Shown here: piece by piece, positions 27,836 through 37,300 of the stretch | How positions within the stretch are numbered: the first letter of the stretch is position 1 | Layout: each line of letters begins with the position of its first letter | NCBI GenBank assembly: GCA_038318895.1 | Contig: JBBQCS010000007.1 | Coordinates: 1 to 60,691 of the forward strand | DNA length: 60,691 nucleotides | Direction of reading: 5' to 3' | Source of the DNA: UBA11222 sp030652895 | GTDB taxonomy: Bacteria; Pseudomonadota; Alphaproteobacteria; UBA11222 | The notes under the pieces: generated by a model | Told to the model about the DNA's origin: nothing | Seen by the model: only the letters and a program-made list of their open reading frames with translations | The model's database searches: none | Made by a program: the position numbers and the translations under genes

Positions 27836-29518
27836 TTATTGGGCCGTTCCGATATTGCCTGAATTTGGACGGAAAGCTTCGCGCAGCAGGGATATATCTT
27901 TAACTTTGGACTCCGAGCTTTTAAGTATATGAAGCGACAGTGTGCCATCGCCGCCAGGATTATCCATTGTCCACACCGTGTGCCAAAGTTCCGGTTTGTT
28001 GTCTACTAGCCACGCCAAGTCCTTGTTATGTTGCCATATTTGGGCTTCGGCGGCTCTATCCACAATGATCATGGCAACGGAAAGCCTCTGCAACTCGTTG
28101 AGCACCTCACCGGGAGTGCTGAATTTTGGCTTATAGTCAATATTCATAAAGCCGCTTTCCTCGCCAAATAGGCGCGCGCCGCGAACCGTAAAAATACTGG
28201 GCCGGACCGGATCCAATTGGGCGACCTGGGCGATGAAGCTGGATCCGCGGCTGCCGTCTGAGCCAATCACTACAACCGGGTTATTGGCAGGCAAATTATC
28301 AAACACTTTTTTTGCCACGAGCGCCATCTGGTTTGTCGGCGCCGGTTCTATCTGCAGTGCATTAATGAATATCATCCCCAGGATTACAGTCAGGATCAAA
28401 TGCGGGATTTTGCGGTTGAAATTTTCAGAAGTTAGTTTACGGCGCTCCAGCTGGCGGGCGAGTAAATTTCCAACCGCCGCGGCGCCAGGCCACATCATCA
28501 TCATCAATGGCCCGAGCGCGGTGATCATATAGCGGTCCAGGATGTTTGCCGGTATGAAAACTTGTAATAATATGACGGAGCAAGCCAGCGCAATAATTAC
28601 TGCCCAGTGATCTGCCTCAAATGAACCCTTGCAGGCGCGAATAAAACGCAGGCGGTCGATTAATCCGGCGATGACAAGCGCACATCCCGGAAGCGTGAGG
28701 TTTTTCGCTAAAACAGAAAGATAGCCGGTTAACGCCAGCAGCGGATAGGCATAATCCCATTGGGTTTTGGCGCCTGACACCAGGGTCTCAAAAGTGAACA
28801 GGTACCAGGGCGTAACGAGTGTGCCGACGATCAATACTGGTAACCAGAAATTCCTGCTCCGCAGCAGTGAATATTTTCCGCTGATGAGGATCGCCAGTGG
28901 CACCATCACCGCTAGGAAAAGCGAGCTAAGTTTGACTAACAGCGCCGCCGCGGCGAAAATACTGAATATTACTGCCGGGCGCCTGTCTCCTTGATGAAGA
29001 AATTTTGCATAGCATATGGCGGCGATAAGCGACAATATTCCAATTGGGATATCAAGCAGAAAGCTTCCTGCGACCCGCTGGAATGTTGGCAGCAGCGCGA
29101 TTGAAACGGCGACAATTATTCCGGCGCTTAGGCCTTGAAGCCGGGTATGCCACCACATAGAAATAACACAATACAGCGCGCCCAGTACTGCTGATAGGAT
29201 CAATGCAGACTGTACGGAATCCGAGGTTATGAGCGCCCACAGACTTGAAAAAGCATAGAAAAGAGGCGGGTTGTTACCTATTCGAATTGACGGATAATGG
29301 ATAAAATAATCAACGGCATAAGTGACAGGATTCGCTGGAAGGATATTCCTGATATAGTCATGGGCCAGCAATGTCGTAACATAATGCCCAGTGGCGTCAG
29401 ACATAAGCTCGCTGGAAAAAACTCCCCTGAAATATTGCGAGGCTATAATCGCGCAAAATAGTGCAGAGAAAGCCAGCAGGGATATTAATGTCTTATTTCG
29501 TGCTGTTTGTATCCACAT
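27836..29518 (-). CDS. ArnT/PMT-like membrane glycosyltransferase (GT39/GT83 type)
   Basis: This family transfers sugars from polyprenyl-phosphate donors on the periplasmic face of the inner membrane. The 560-residue product has about ten to twelve hydrophobic spans through residue 380 and then a soluble C-terminal domain of about 150 residues. The first periplasmic loop holds ELMSDATGHY with D41, in the position of the catalytic acid of ArnT-like enzymes. IGNNPPLFYAFSSLWAL is another family-type stretch. The acceptor (lipid A, O-antigen, protein) is unknown. It is opposite to a GT2-GtrA block starting 467 bases away that could supply its donor. Confidence 0.75.
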   Translation of the reverse strand: MWIQTARNKTLISLLAFSALFCAIIASQYFRGVFSSELMSDATGHYVTTLLAHDYIRNILPANPVTYAVDYFIHYPSIRIGNNPPLFYAFSSLWALITSDSVQSALILSAVLGALYCVISMWWHTRLQGLSAGIIVAVSIALLPTFQRVAGSFLLDIPIGILSLIAAICYAKFLHQGDRRPAVIFSIFAAAALLVKLSSLFLAVMVPLAILISGKYSLLRSRNFWLPVLIVGTLVTPWYLFTFETLVSGAKTQWDYAYPLLALTGYLSVLAKNLTLPGCALVIAGLIDRLRFIRACKGSFEADHWAVIIALACSVILLQVFIPANILDRYMITALGPLMMMMWPGAAAVGNLLARQLERRKLTSENFNRKIPHLILTVILGMIFINALQIEPAPTNQMALVAKKVFDNLPANNPVVVIGSDGSRGSSFIAQVAQLDPVRPSIFTVRGARLFGEESGFMNIDYKPKFSTPGEVLNELQRLSVAMIIVDRAAEAQIWQHNKDLAWLVDNKPELWHTVWTMDNPGGDGTLSLHILKSSESKVKDISLLREAFRPNSGNIGTAQ

Positions 29519-29985
29519 GCGAGAAACCCCACGCTTGAATCGATGGCCGTCTGTTTGTTGGGCGATACTGTTGTAATCTGCAGAATCCGGCCACGAGCGA
29601 CATTGGTCCTGTGTAGGTCATTGCGGCTCAAGGAAGTTCAGCATGGGCGCTTTTTATGCAATTTCATATAGGAGGATCAAAGGTTCCATATTTGCGCATA
29701 CGTTATGTTGGGCCAATTACGGACTCGTCCGACGAACGATCATTAGCTTCCACGAATATTTAGGTTAGGCTAGCGTCTTGCGGGAAAACTTGCAACAGGG
29801 GGACCGGAACTAGCACGTGAAGATCACACGGTCTGCACACTGCGCTCCTCTTTGCGTGTGACGCCGCTTATGTCTTCCCATTATGGTTTTACGTATCCTG
29901 CGGGGTTACGCTGCCTGCCACGAGACTATTTGGCAACTGGTTCCGGGAACATGGCTGCGATAACTAACGGATAGAAGCTGAAATC
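29519..29985. other. Gene-free stretch between divergent glycosyltransferase genes
   Basis: No convincing open frame, RNA gene or repeat was found in these 467 bases. An AGGAGG at 29671-29675 and surroundings is not followed by a usable start with a long frame. The stretch must contain the promoters for the ArnT-like gene on the minus strand and for the broken GT2 gene on the plus strand, but I could not define them. Confidence 0.5.
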
Positions 29986-30729
29986 ATGAAGCTGATCGTA
30001 CAAATTCCCTGCTACAACGAAGAGCACACCTTGCCTCAGACCGTGCGGGATATTCCGCGTTCTATTCCCCGGATCGATAACGTGGAGATTCTAATTATTG
30101 ACGATGGCTCAACCGATAGAAAACTTTCGGTGGCGCGCGAATTGGGCGTCGACATTATTGTCAACGCCGATGGCGATAACCAATATTCCGGCTGGGATAT
30201 TCCGGATCTTATCCAGCCTATTCTTGATGGTACAGCGGACCTGGTCGTCGGTGGCCGGAAAACCGGGGATGTCGGCATTTTTCTCCCGTAAAAAGGCCTT
30301 GCAAAAATGAGAGGTCTGGCGACTCGAAGCCTGTCTGGTGTTGATATTCCGGATGCGGTAAGCGGCTTTCGGGCGATTTCGCGTGATGCTGCGTTGCAGA
30401 TCAATATTGTTTCTTCGTGTAGTTGCACAACGGAAATGCTAATGTAGGCCGGCAAGAAAATGACGGTTATTTCCTTCCCGGGAAGCATACTGCTCACAAC
30501 CGGCCTTGTACCTATTTTGAAGTTTTTGTATTACTATATGATCGGAGCAGGTGGTGGTCATATTCAGTCGCCTGACCTGGGTGCGATTCTTTCCATGATG
30601 GGTTTTTTAACGTGCCTTGTGGGACTTGTGGCGGAGCGAAAAGTAATGGACGCTAATGAATCGCAAAAGAAACCGGTTAACAGTGCAAAGGTCTGTTTTT
30701 TTCTAACCGGCGCTGTGGAGAATCAATGA
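29986..30729 (+). pseudogene. Broken polyprenyl-phosphate glycosyltransferase (GT2), two in-frame stops
   Basis: The N-terminus MKLIVQIPCYNEEHTLPQTV and IDDGSTDRK identify a DPM1-like GT2. One frame runs from 29986 to 30729 but is interrupted by TAA at 30289-30291 and TAG at 30445-30447. Each stop replaces what would be a leucine and a glutamine codon in relatives (FSPLKK, and MLIQAGKK in my recollection of the family). Residues between VARELGV and DIIVNADGDNQ, normally about 25-30 long and holding the NRGLA acceptor region, are missing. The region after TVISFP that should precede the membrane spans is also missing. Two C-terminal hydrophobic spans survive. It looks inactive; a homologous intact gene follows at 30863. 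Confidence 0.85.
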
Positions 30730-30862
30730 AATATTCGTTGATCATAAATCATGTTCCAATGATATGGGGTGGCGTGTGACGTATAGTCAGGTGTGTTATT
30801 GATACGCCGGTTGCGGCGCCTTCCGGTTTGGCAATTTCTATTAGGCGGGGGCCTGTCGTAAA

Positions 30863-31744
30863 ATGAATAATTCACCGCTTTCTGCGGCAGTCATCGTTCC
30901 TGCCTACAATGAAGAAGATGGCGTAGCGGACACTATTCAACATATCCGCAAGGCGATGTCCGCAGTGGCGGATTATGAGCTGATCATTGTCAATGATGGG
31001 TCGTCGGATGGCACCGCTGCCGTTCTTGAGAAAATACAGAAGGAGGACACCGCGCTTCGGGTTGTGACGCATGATAATAATCTTGGCTATGGCGCGGCGC
31101 TAAAAACGGGCATCCGGAATACGTTGGCTGAATACATCGTAATTACGGACGCCGACGGAACCTATCCCAACGAACGCATCCCAGATCTCATCGAAATGTG
31201 CCGCAATTACGATATGGTGGTTGGCGCGCGCACAGGTGACAATGTCACTTACTCAAAGGTCCGGGCGCTGCCCAAAATATTTTTGCGCGCCTGGGCTTCC
31301 TGGATCGCGCGGAAAAATATTCCGGACATCAATTCCGGAATGCGCGTGTTTCGCCGTGACGTGGCCGAGCGGTTTATGGGAATTTTACCCAACACATTCA
31401 GCTTTACACTGACGATCACCCTGGCCCTGCTGACGACCCACAGAAGAGTGATGTTTGCCCCGATCGATTATCACGAGCGGGTGGGGAACTCCAAAATCAA
31501 ACCGATCCGCGATACGCTGAGATTCCTGATGCTGATCTTGCGGACTGGAACTTATTTTGCGCCACTCCGGGTCATTGGGCCGTTCGCCTTGTTACTTATG
31601 TTGGCCGCAATGGCCAGCCTTGCCTACGATATTTTTGAATTGGAAAATCTTACCGACAAGACAATAATGCTATTGTTGTTCGCCTTTAATACCGGAATGT
31701 TCGCCCTGATTGCGGACATGATCGACAAACGCGCCGCAGATTAG
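30863..31744 (+). CDS. GT2 polyprenyl-phosphate sugar transferase (DPM1/GtrB-like)
   Basis: Such enzymes load a sugar from a nucleotide donor onto polyprenyl phosphate on the cytoplasmic face. The 293-residue product has the GT-A fold motifs IVPAYNEEDG (12-20), VNDGSSDGT (about 43-51), NLGYGAALKTGI and the metal-binding D96-A-D98 in TDADGTYPNERIP. Two hydrophobic spans near the C-terminus (GPFALLLMLAAMASLAYDIF and MLLLFAFNTGMFALIADMI) anchor it. GtrA is seven bases downstream, the classical GtrB-GtrA pairing, so the product is probably flipped to the periplasm. The sugar is not predictable. Confidence 0.88.
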   Translation: MNNSPLSAAVIVPAYNEEDGVADTIQHIRKAMSAVADYELIIVNDGSSDGTAAVLEKIQKEDTALRVVTHDNNLGYGAALKTGIRNTLAEYIVITDADGTYPNERIPDLIEMCRNYDMVVGARTGDNVTYSKVRALPKIFLRAWASWIARKNIPDINSGMRVFRRDVAERFMGILPNTFSFTLTITLALLTTHRRVMFAPIDYHERVGNSKIKPIRDTLRFLMLILRTGTYFAPLRVIGPFALLLMLAAMASLAYDIFELENLTDKTIMLLLFAFNTGMFALIADMIDKRAAD

Positions 31745-31750
31745 CCTGAT

Positions 31751-32155
31751 ATGGCTAGTCGTGTGACATTGCTACAGATATTCCGCTATCTGTTGATGAC
31801 TGGTGTGAGCGCAGTATTCACTCTTGGAATGCCCGTATTACTGCACGAGGTATTTTCTGTCGAAGTAGAAACCGCTGTAGCGATCGCGTTAAGCGTGGCT
31901 TTTGTCATTAATTTTCTTACTACCCGTTATTATGTTTTTGAAGCAAAAAGTGGTGCAAAAGGGCAAGCTGTCCGCTATGTCTTCACAAGCATAGCTTTCA
32001 GGGTAAGCGAGTATTTAGCATTTTTAGTTTTACATACGTTATTACATGTTTACTACACAGTAGCGCTTATTATCATTATGTTTACTTCTCTGATTTTCAA
32101 ATTTATTGTTAACCGAATTTATGTTTTTCGTGCGCATGCTGCCGAAAGTGAATGA
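31751..32155 (+). CDS. GtrA-like membrane protein (putative lipid-linked sugar flippase)
   Basis: GtrA-like proteins have four membrane spans and are thought to flip undecaprenyl-phosphate sugars. The 134-residue product has four hydrophobic segments and the family pieces FRYLLMTGVSAVFTLGM, VAFVINFLTTRYYVFEA and LIFKFIVNRIYVFRA. Base composition is much lower in GC than neighbours: a hand count of 31921-32100 gives 63 G or C in 180 bases (35%). This points to recent acquisition or relaxed selection. It follows the GT2 gene by seven bases. Confidence 0.88.
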   Translation: MASRVTLLQIFRYLLMTGVSAVFTLGMPVLLHEVFSVEVETAVAIALSVAFVINFLTTRYYVFEAKSGAKGQAVRYVFTSIAFRVSEYLAFLVLHTLLHVYYTVALIIIMFTSLIFKFIVNRIYVFRAHAAESE

Positions 32156-32192
32156 GGAATCTTCGGGGGGCTAATTCTTGTGTTAGGTAAAT

Positions 32193-32918
32193 ATGGGTAA
32201 TTCGGAAATTGAGAGCGGCAACCGGACCTATCATGAAGCCCAGAGCCATATGGAGATGCTACCCAACTATTTTGCCTGGACTTACGGGAAATTCGAAAAT
32301 TTTTTGCGAGGCGATGTCATTGAGCTCGGGTGTGGAGCGGGGCTTGGTATCAATATCTGCCTGAACAAGGCGGCCCGAGTCATTGCGGTTGACTATAATG
32401 AGGAATTGCTGCGTCGCGTAAGCAGTCAATACCCGGCCAAGCAGGTCCGCACGATACAGGCTGATCTTTGTGGAGATTGGCAGGAACTGTCAGGTTTGCA
32501 GGGGGACGCCGTTATCGTGATGGATGTGCTTGAGCACTTCGCCGATGACGCTGAGTTTTTTTCTAAAGCAGCCGGGATAGTGAAGCCGGGCGGGTATTTG
32601 ATCGTAAAAGTGCCCGCGCGAAGTGCGCTTTATTCCGAAATGGATCAGGCCTCCGGGCATTTCCGCCGCTATGATGCGGATAGGTTAAGCATGTTGGCGC
32701 AAGCGTCCAATTTGCGCACTATCCGCCTTAGCCAGATTAATCCGGTTGGCGGCCTTGTCTACAGGTTCAAGAATAAGAACAAAACCAACTTTTCAAAAAC
32801 GTTTTCGCCAGCGCAACTGAAATTTATCAACGCGCTCATCCCGCTGATCGCTTTATTTGACATGCTGCCGCTGTTGCCCGGCCTTAGCATTGTTGGCGTG
32901 TTTCAGCGGCCGCAATAG
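32193..32918 (+). CDS. Class I SAM-dependent methyltransferase
   Basis: The 241-residue product carries SAM motif I VIELGCGAGLGIN (about 42-54), the acidic residue after beta-2 in IAVDYNEELLRR, and motif IV-like IVMDVLEHFADD. YHEAQSHMEMLPNYFAWTY at the N-terminus and the C-terminal LPLLPGLSIVGVFQRP resemble methyltransferases in polysaccharide or lipid-linked sugar clusters. It is 38 bases after GtrA on the same strand. A role in modifying the sugar or lipid carrier made by the neighbours is an inference from context only. Confidence 0.82.
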   Translation: MGNSEIESGNRTYHEAQSHMEMLPNYFAWTYGKFENFLRGDVIELGCGAGLGINICLNKAARVIAVDYNEELLRRVSSQYPAKQVRTIQADLCGDWQELSGLQGDAVIVMDVLEHFADDAEFFSKAAGIVKPGGYLIVKVPARSALYSEMDQASGHFRRYDADRLSMLAQASNLRTIRLSQINPVGGLVYRFKNKNKTNFSKTFSPAQLKFINALIPLIALFDMLPLLPGLSIVGVFQRPQ

Positions 32919-32932
32919 GGATGGGGGCGTGA

Positions 32933-34165
32933 TCAGCGCTGACTGGCGCCGCTGGCGATGCCGTCTGGCAGAGTTGCCCGCTCATCCTCGTCAGGCGCAA
33001 CGGGCAATGACGTGGCGGTCACCAGGTCGCGTGTTGATTGGCCAAGGCGCGCACACAGGATAAGCGACAGGTTAAACAGCACACGCGCGGCGATGGCGGG
33101 CATCTTTTCCATAATGCGGCGCACGATCTCCTGGCTCAGCACCAGCAGTTCCACATCATCCGTGGTCACCACATCAGCGGTACGCGGCACTTCTGACAGA
33201 TAGGCCAGTTCGCCAAATATGTCACCGCGTTTAAGGTGCGCTACTTCGGCTTTGTCCGGTCCCGCCAGAACTTTTACGTCACCTGATAAAATAACGAACA
33301 TTTCGCGGCCCATCTGGCCTGCCTTCACTATGGGCGTATTTTTGCGGCAATGCAGCACCGATCCAGCGCGGATAAAGGAAAGAGCTTCCGTGTAGTTCAA
33401 CCCCTCCAACAAAGGGATGCCCGCCGTGGGTAGTTGATTTAACTTCCTGGCCAGGAAATGCCAGAATTCGTCATCCTCCATCGCGACTTCGACTGGTGCA
33501 AGCGCGTATTCGGGAAAGCCGCGTGCGAACCAGTTACCCGTCTCTGGCGGGTTGTTCATACTGCGCGCGATGTTGATCAGAGGTGAATTAACCCGCGCAA
33601 GATGCTGGTAATCTTCCGTCACCATTACCAGCGGCACCTGATACCCAAGCGCGTCATCCATGAAGTTCTCGCGAAACCGGCGATAACCTAGCCGCTGATA
33701 CAGAGGTACCAGCGCGGGCGAGCATTGACTGAAATCGAAACGGCTGCCGCCCTGGCGGGCAAGTTTATATATGGCGCTGAGCGCCAATGACGCCGCTTTG
33801 CTGCTGGTCCATTTTGGAGCGATCACCAGTTGACCGCTAAGTGACAGGGAATCGACGCCGAACTCGCGAAAGGAACCGAATCCCTCAAGCCGGGTTATTT
33901 CGGAGAGGTTGTTGTCGGCCAGACCGGTATTCAGGCGCGCCGCGGCGACCAGTTCATGGCCTTTGGATTGGGCGACATATATCTGTCTGGCCGGGGCATC
34001 CAGCGGATCGCATAGAAGCTTGGCGCGATGATCCGCATAAGGCGGATCGGCGCCCAATTGCTCTACCTTCACGCGATAACGGAAACGATAAATGCGCCGA
34101 CGCTCTTCCTCATCGCGCGCGACGAATACCTGTAACCCGGAATTTTGTGATGCTCCATCCTGCAT
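32933..34165 (-). CDS. FeeM/GNAT-type N-acyltransferase fused to cyclic-nucleotide-binding domain
   Basis: The 410-residue product has two parts. Residues about 10-215 resemble FeeM-like N-acyl amino acid synthases of the GNAT fold: VFVARDEEERRRIYRFRYRV, then VDSLSLSGQLVIAPKW and QCSPALVPLYQRLGYRRF. Residues about 255-385 form a cNMP-binding domain with GREMFVILSGDVKVLAG and the phosphate cassette FGELAYLSEVPRTADVV. The start is ATG 34165 (MQDGASQNSGLQVF); the open frame further up runs through the nrdJ terminator and is not used. It could be a ligand-gated acyltransferase. Substrate and ligand are unknown. Confidence 0.82.
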   Translation of the reverse strand: MQDGASQNSGLQVFVARDEEERRRIYRFRYRVKVEQLGADPPYADHRAKLLCDPLDAPARQIYVAQSKGHELVAAARLNTGLADNNLSEITRLEGFGSFREFGVDSLSLSGQLVIAPKWTSSKAASLALSAIYKLARQGGSRFDFSQCSPALVPLYQRLGYRRFRENFMDDALGYQVPLVMVTEDYQHLARVNSPLINIARSMNNPPETGNWFARGFPEYALAPVEVAMEDDEFWHFLARKLNQLPTAGIPLLEGLNYTEALSFIRAGSVLHCRKNTPIVKAGQMGREMFVILSGDVKVLAGPDKAEVAHLKRGDIFGELAYLSEVPRTADVVTTDDVELLVLSQEIVRRIMEKMPAIAARVLFNLSLILCARLGQSTRDLVTATSLPVAPDEDERATLPDGIASGASQR

Positions 34166-34212
34166 AGGTAAAGAATGGATGAACAAGATGAATACCGGGT
34201 TAATCGGGGAAC

Positions 34213-34241
34213 AAAAAAAGGGGCCGTGCACGCACGGCCCC
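34213..34241 (-). terminator. Rho-independent terminator downstream of nrdJ
   Basis: A nine-base-pair stem (34220-34228 GGGGCCGTG with 34233-34241 CACGGCCCC, loop CACG) is followed on the minus strand by seven T residues (the A run at 34213-34219). It ends transcription coming from nrdJ. A second inverted repeat, CTCCGA (34260-34265) and TCGGAG (34273-34278), lies between it and the nrdJ stop. Confidence 0.88.
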
Positions 34242-34333
34242 AGTTTTCAGCAGGGAAGACTCCGATGACTATTCGGAGGTACGCAACGCAACTAACTGGC
34301 GGTTTCCCTATAACTCCTTAGAAAATGGTTCTT

Positions 34334-37300
34334 TCATGAACAGCCGTTCGTGGCTCCGCAGGTATTGCATTTCATACAGGTGCCGTTACGCACCAGCGTG
34401 AAATTACCGCATTCGCCGCAGCTTTCTCCTTCGTAACCTTTAACCCGCGCCTCCATCAGCAGACTGGTTTGCGTACTACCGCCATTTGTTACGGCTGTGC
34501 TCAATACAAAGCTCTCAGCGCTAACCATGGGGCCTGTGCCGGTGCGCATCTCACCCACCAGGGTGGACTTGATATCTTCTTCCTGTTCGGCAACCGGCAC
34601 GTCGGCGCCGCCGGGCAACACGACGAGGCGGTTGCGCACGAAACCGGTGCTGGTAACCTTTTGCATCTGGCCGGCGACTTCCTCCGCACCGGTACCCATG
34701 GCGTCAAAGCGGTATTCATTGGGTTCCACATGCGCCAGATCGCCACGGCCCAGATAGGAGATAGCCAGTTCCCGGAACACATAATCAACAATAGATGTGG
34801 CGCTTTTGATTACCTCATTCCCCTGCACCATGCCGGCCGGCTCAAAACGGGTGAAGGTAAAGGCGTCGACGAACTCTTCCAGCGGGACGCCATATTGCAG
34901 AGCAATGGAAATTGCGATGGCGTAATTATTCATCAGGCTGCGGAAGGCAGCGCCTTCCTTGTGCATATCGATGAAGATTTCACCCAGTTTGCCATCTTCA
35001 TATTCACCAGTGCGCAAATAGACCTTGTGTCCGCCGACGGTCGCCTTTTGTGTATAGCCCTTGCGGCGATGTGGAAGGCGGCGGCGCTCAACATTTTTCT
35101 TCTCAAGTTCCATTGTGCGCACCGCCAGTTGCTCGGCGACAAGTTGCGCGCGCGTGGCCGCTGGGGCTTCGATAATGGTTTGCGCAGTTTCCTGCGCGGT
35201 GTCGGCGTCATTGTCGAGGATTTGCGCATTCAGCGGTTGGCTCAGTTTGGAACCGTCGCGGTACAGGGCGTTGGCCTTGATCCCCAGACGCCAGGACTTC
35301 ATATAGGCGCGGGTGCATTCCTCGATGGTTGCGTTATTGGGCATGTTTATGGTCTTGGAGATGGCGCCGGAAATGAATGGCTGGCAGGCCGCCATCATCT
35401 CAATATGGCTATCGACGCTCAGATAACGCTTGCCGATGCGGCCACACGGATTGGCGCAGTCAAATACAGGCAGATGTTCGTCTTTCAGCCCAGGTGCGCC
35501 TTCCAGTGTCATGGTGCCGCAGCAATGCAGATTGGCCGCCTCAATTTCAGGGTGGGTGAAACCGAGTTCCGATAGCATGTTGAAACTCATGTCTTCGAGC
35601 TGTTCCCTGCTGAAGCCCAGAACGTCTGTGCAGAACTCTTCGCCCAGAGACCATTTGTTGAAGACGAACTTGATTTCGAAGGCCGCATCCAACCCGGCTT
35701 CGACGGTGGCCAATTGTGCGTCACCAAAGCCGCGCGCACGCAGCGTATCGTGATTGACGCCCGGCGCACCATCCAGCGTTCCCCGGCCAACCGCATAATC
35801 AATAATGGCGTCGATTTCTGGCTGGCTATAGCCAAGCACCTGCAATGCGGGCGGCACCGTCTGGTTGATAATTTTGAAATACCCGCCGCCGGCCAGCTTC
35901 TTGAACTTGACCAGGGCAAAATCCGGTTCGATTCCGGTCGTGTCGCAATCCATGACCAGGCCGATCGTGCCTGTAGGGGCAATAACGCTGGCCTGTGCAT
36001 TGCGATAGCCATGGGCCTCACCCAAAGTCACGGCCCGGTCCCAGGCAAGCCGTGCGGCGGCGATCAGCGCTTGATCCGGGCAACTGGCGGCGTCCAGTGG
36101 CACTGGCAGAGTTTGCAGTTGTTCATAACCGCCGGTTTTGCCATGTGCCGCCCGCTGATGATTGCGCATAACCCGCAGCATCGCGTCCGCATTGCGCGCA
36201 TAGCCTGGGAAAGCACCCAGTTCGCGCGCCATCATTGCGGAAGTTTCGTAGGAAACGCCGGTCATCAGCGCGGAAATACCACCGGCAATCGCGCGCCCCT
36301 GGGCGCTGTCATACGCAAGCCCCATACCCATCAGCAAGCCGCCAAGATTTGCGAAGCCAAGCCCCAGCGTGCGATAGATGTAGGACAGCTCGGCGATGCG
36401 CTGGGACGGGAACTGCGCCATCATCACTGAAATTTCCAGCACCATGGTCCACAGCGACGCGGCATGCGAGAAACCCTCAACATCAAACGCGCCGGCGCCA
36501 TCCTGAAACTGCATCAGATTGAGCGAGGCGAGATTGCACGCCGTATCATCCAGAAACATATATTCCGAGCACGGATTAGAGGCGCGAATCGGCCCGCTGA
36601 CCGGGCAGGTGTGCCAGTCATTGATGGTCGTGTGAAATTGCAGCCCCGGGTCGGCGGACGCCCATGCAGCCTCGCCAATACGCTCCCACAGCTTGCGTGC
36701 GGGCAGGGTTTTGGTCACAACGCCATCTGTGCGGCGGGTCAATGACCACTCCTGATCTTCTTCAACTGCTTTCAGAAACTCGTCCGTTACCCGTACGGAA
36801 TTATTGGAGTTTTGCCCGGACACAGTCAAATAGGCTTCGGAATCCCAATCTGTGTCGAAGGTTGGGAAATCGATCCGCTTATGTCCCTGACGGGCAAATT
36901 GCACTGCGCGCTGAATGTAATTTTCCGGCACCATCATGGCGCGGGCGTTGCGGATTTCCTGACGCAGCGCCGGGTTCTTTTTCGCATCAAAGCATTCGTC
37001 GCCGTCGCTGCTGCAATTGACGCAGGCGCGGACGATGGCGTTGAGATGTTTATCAAGCAGCTTGGATCCGGAAACCAGCGCCGCCACTTTTTGCTCTTCG
37101 AGCATTTTCCAGTCAATGAATGTCTCGATATCCGGGTGATCCGCATCGACGATCACCATCTTGGCGGCGCGCCGTGTGGTGCCACCCGACTTGATGGCCC
37201 CGGCCGCGCGGTCGCCGATGCGCAAAAAGCTCATCAGGCCGGAGGACTTGCCACCCCCGGAAAGCGATTCATTTTCGCCGCGCAATGCGGAGAAGTTGGA

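Noticed and set aside
29519..29985. A hidden gene in the long gap before the broken GT2
   Set aside because: All frames are short or stop-rich, and translated pieces show no resemblance to known families.
29986..30729. Programmed stop-codon readthrough to make a functional GT2
   Set aside because: The acceptor-site region and the segment before the membrane spans are missing, and no known readthrough element was seen. A pseudogene is the simpler explanation.
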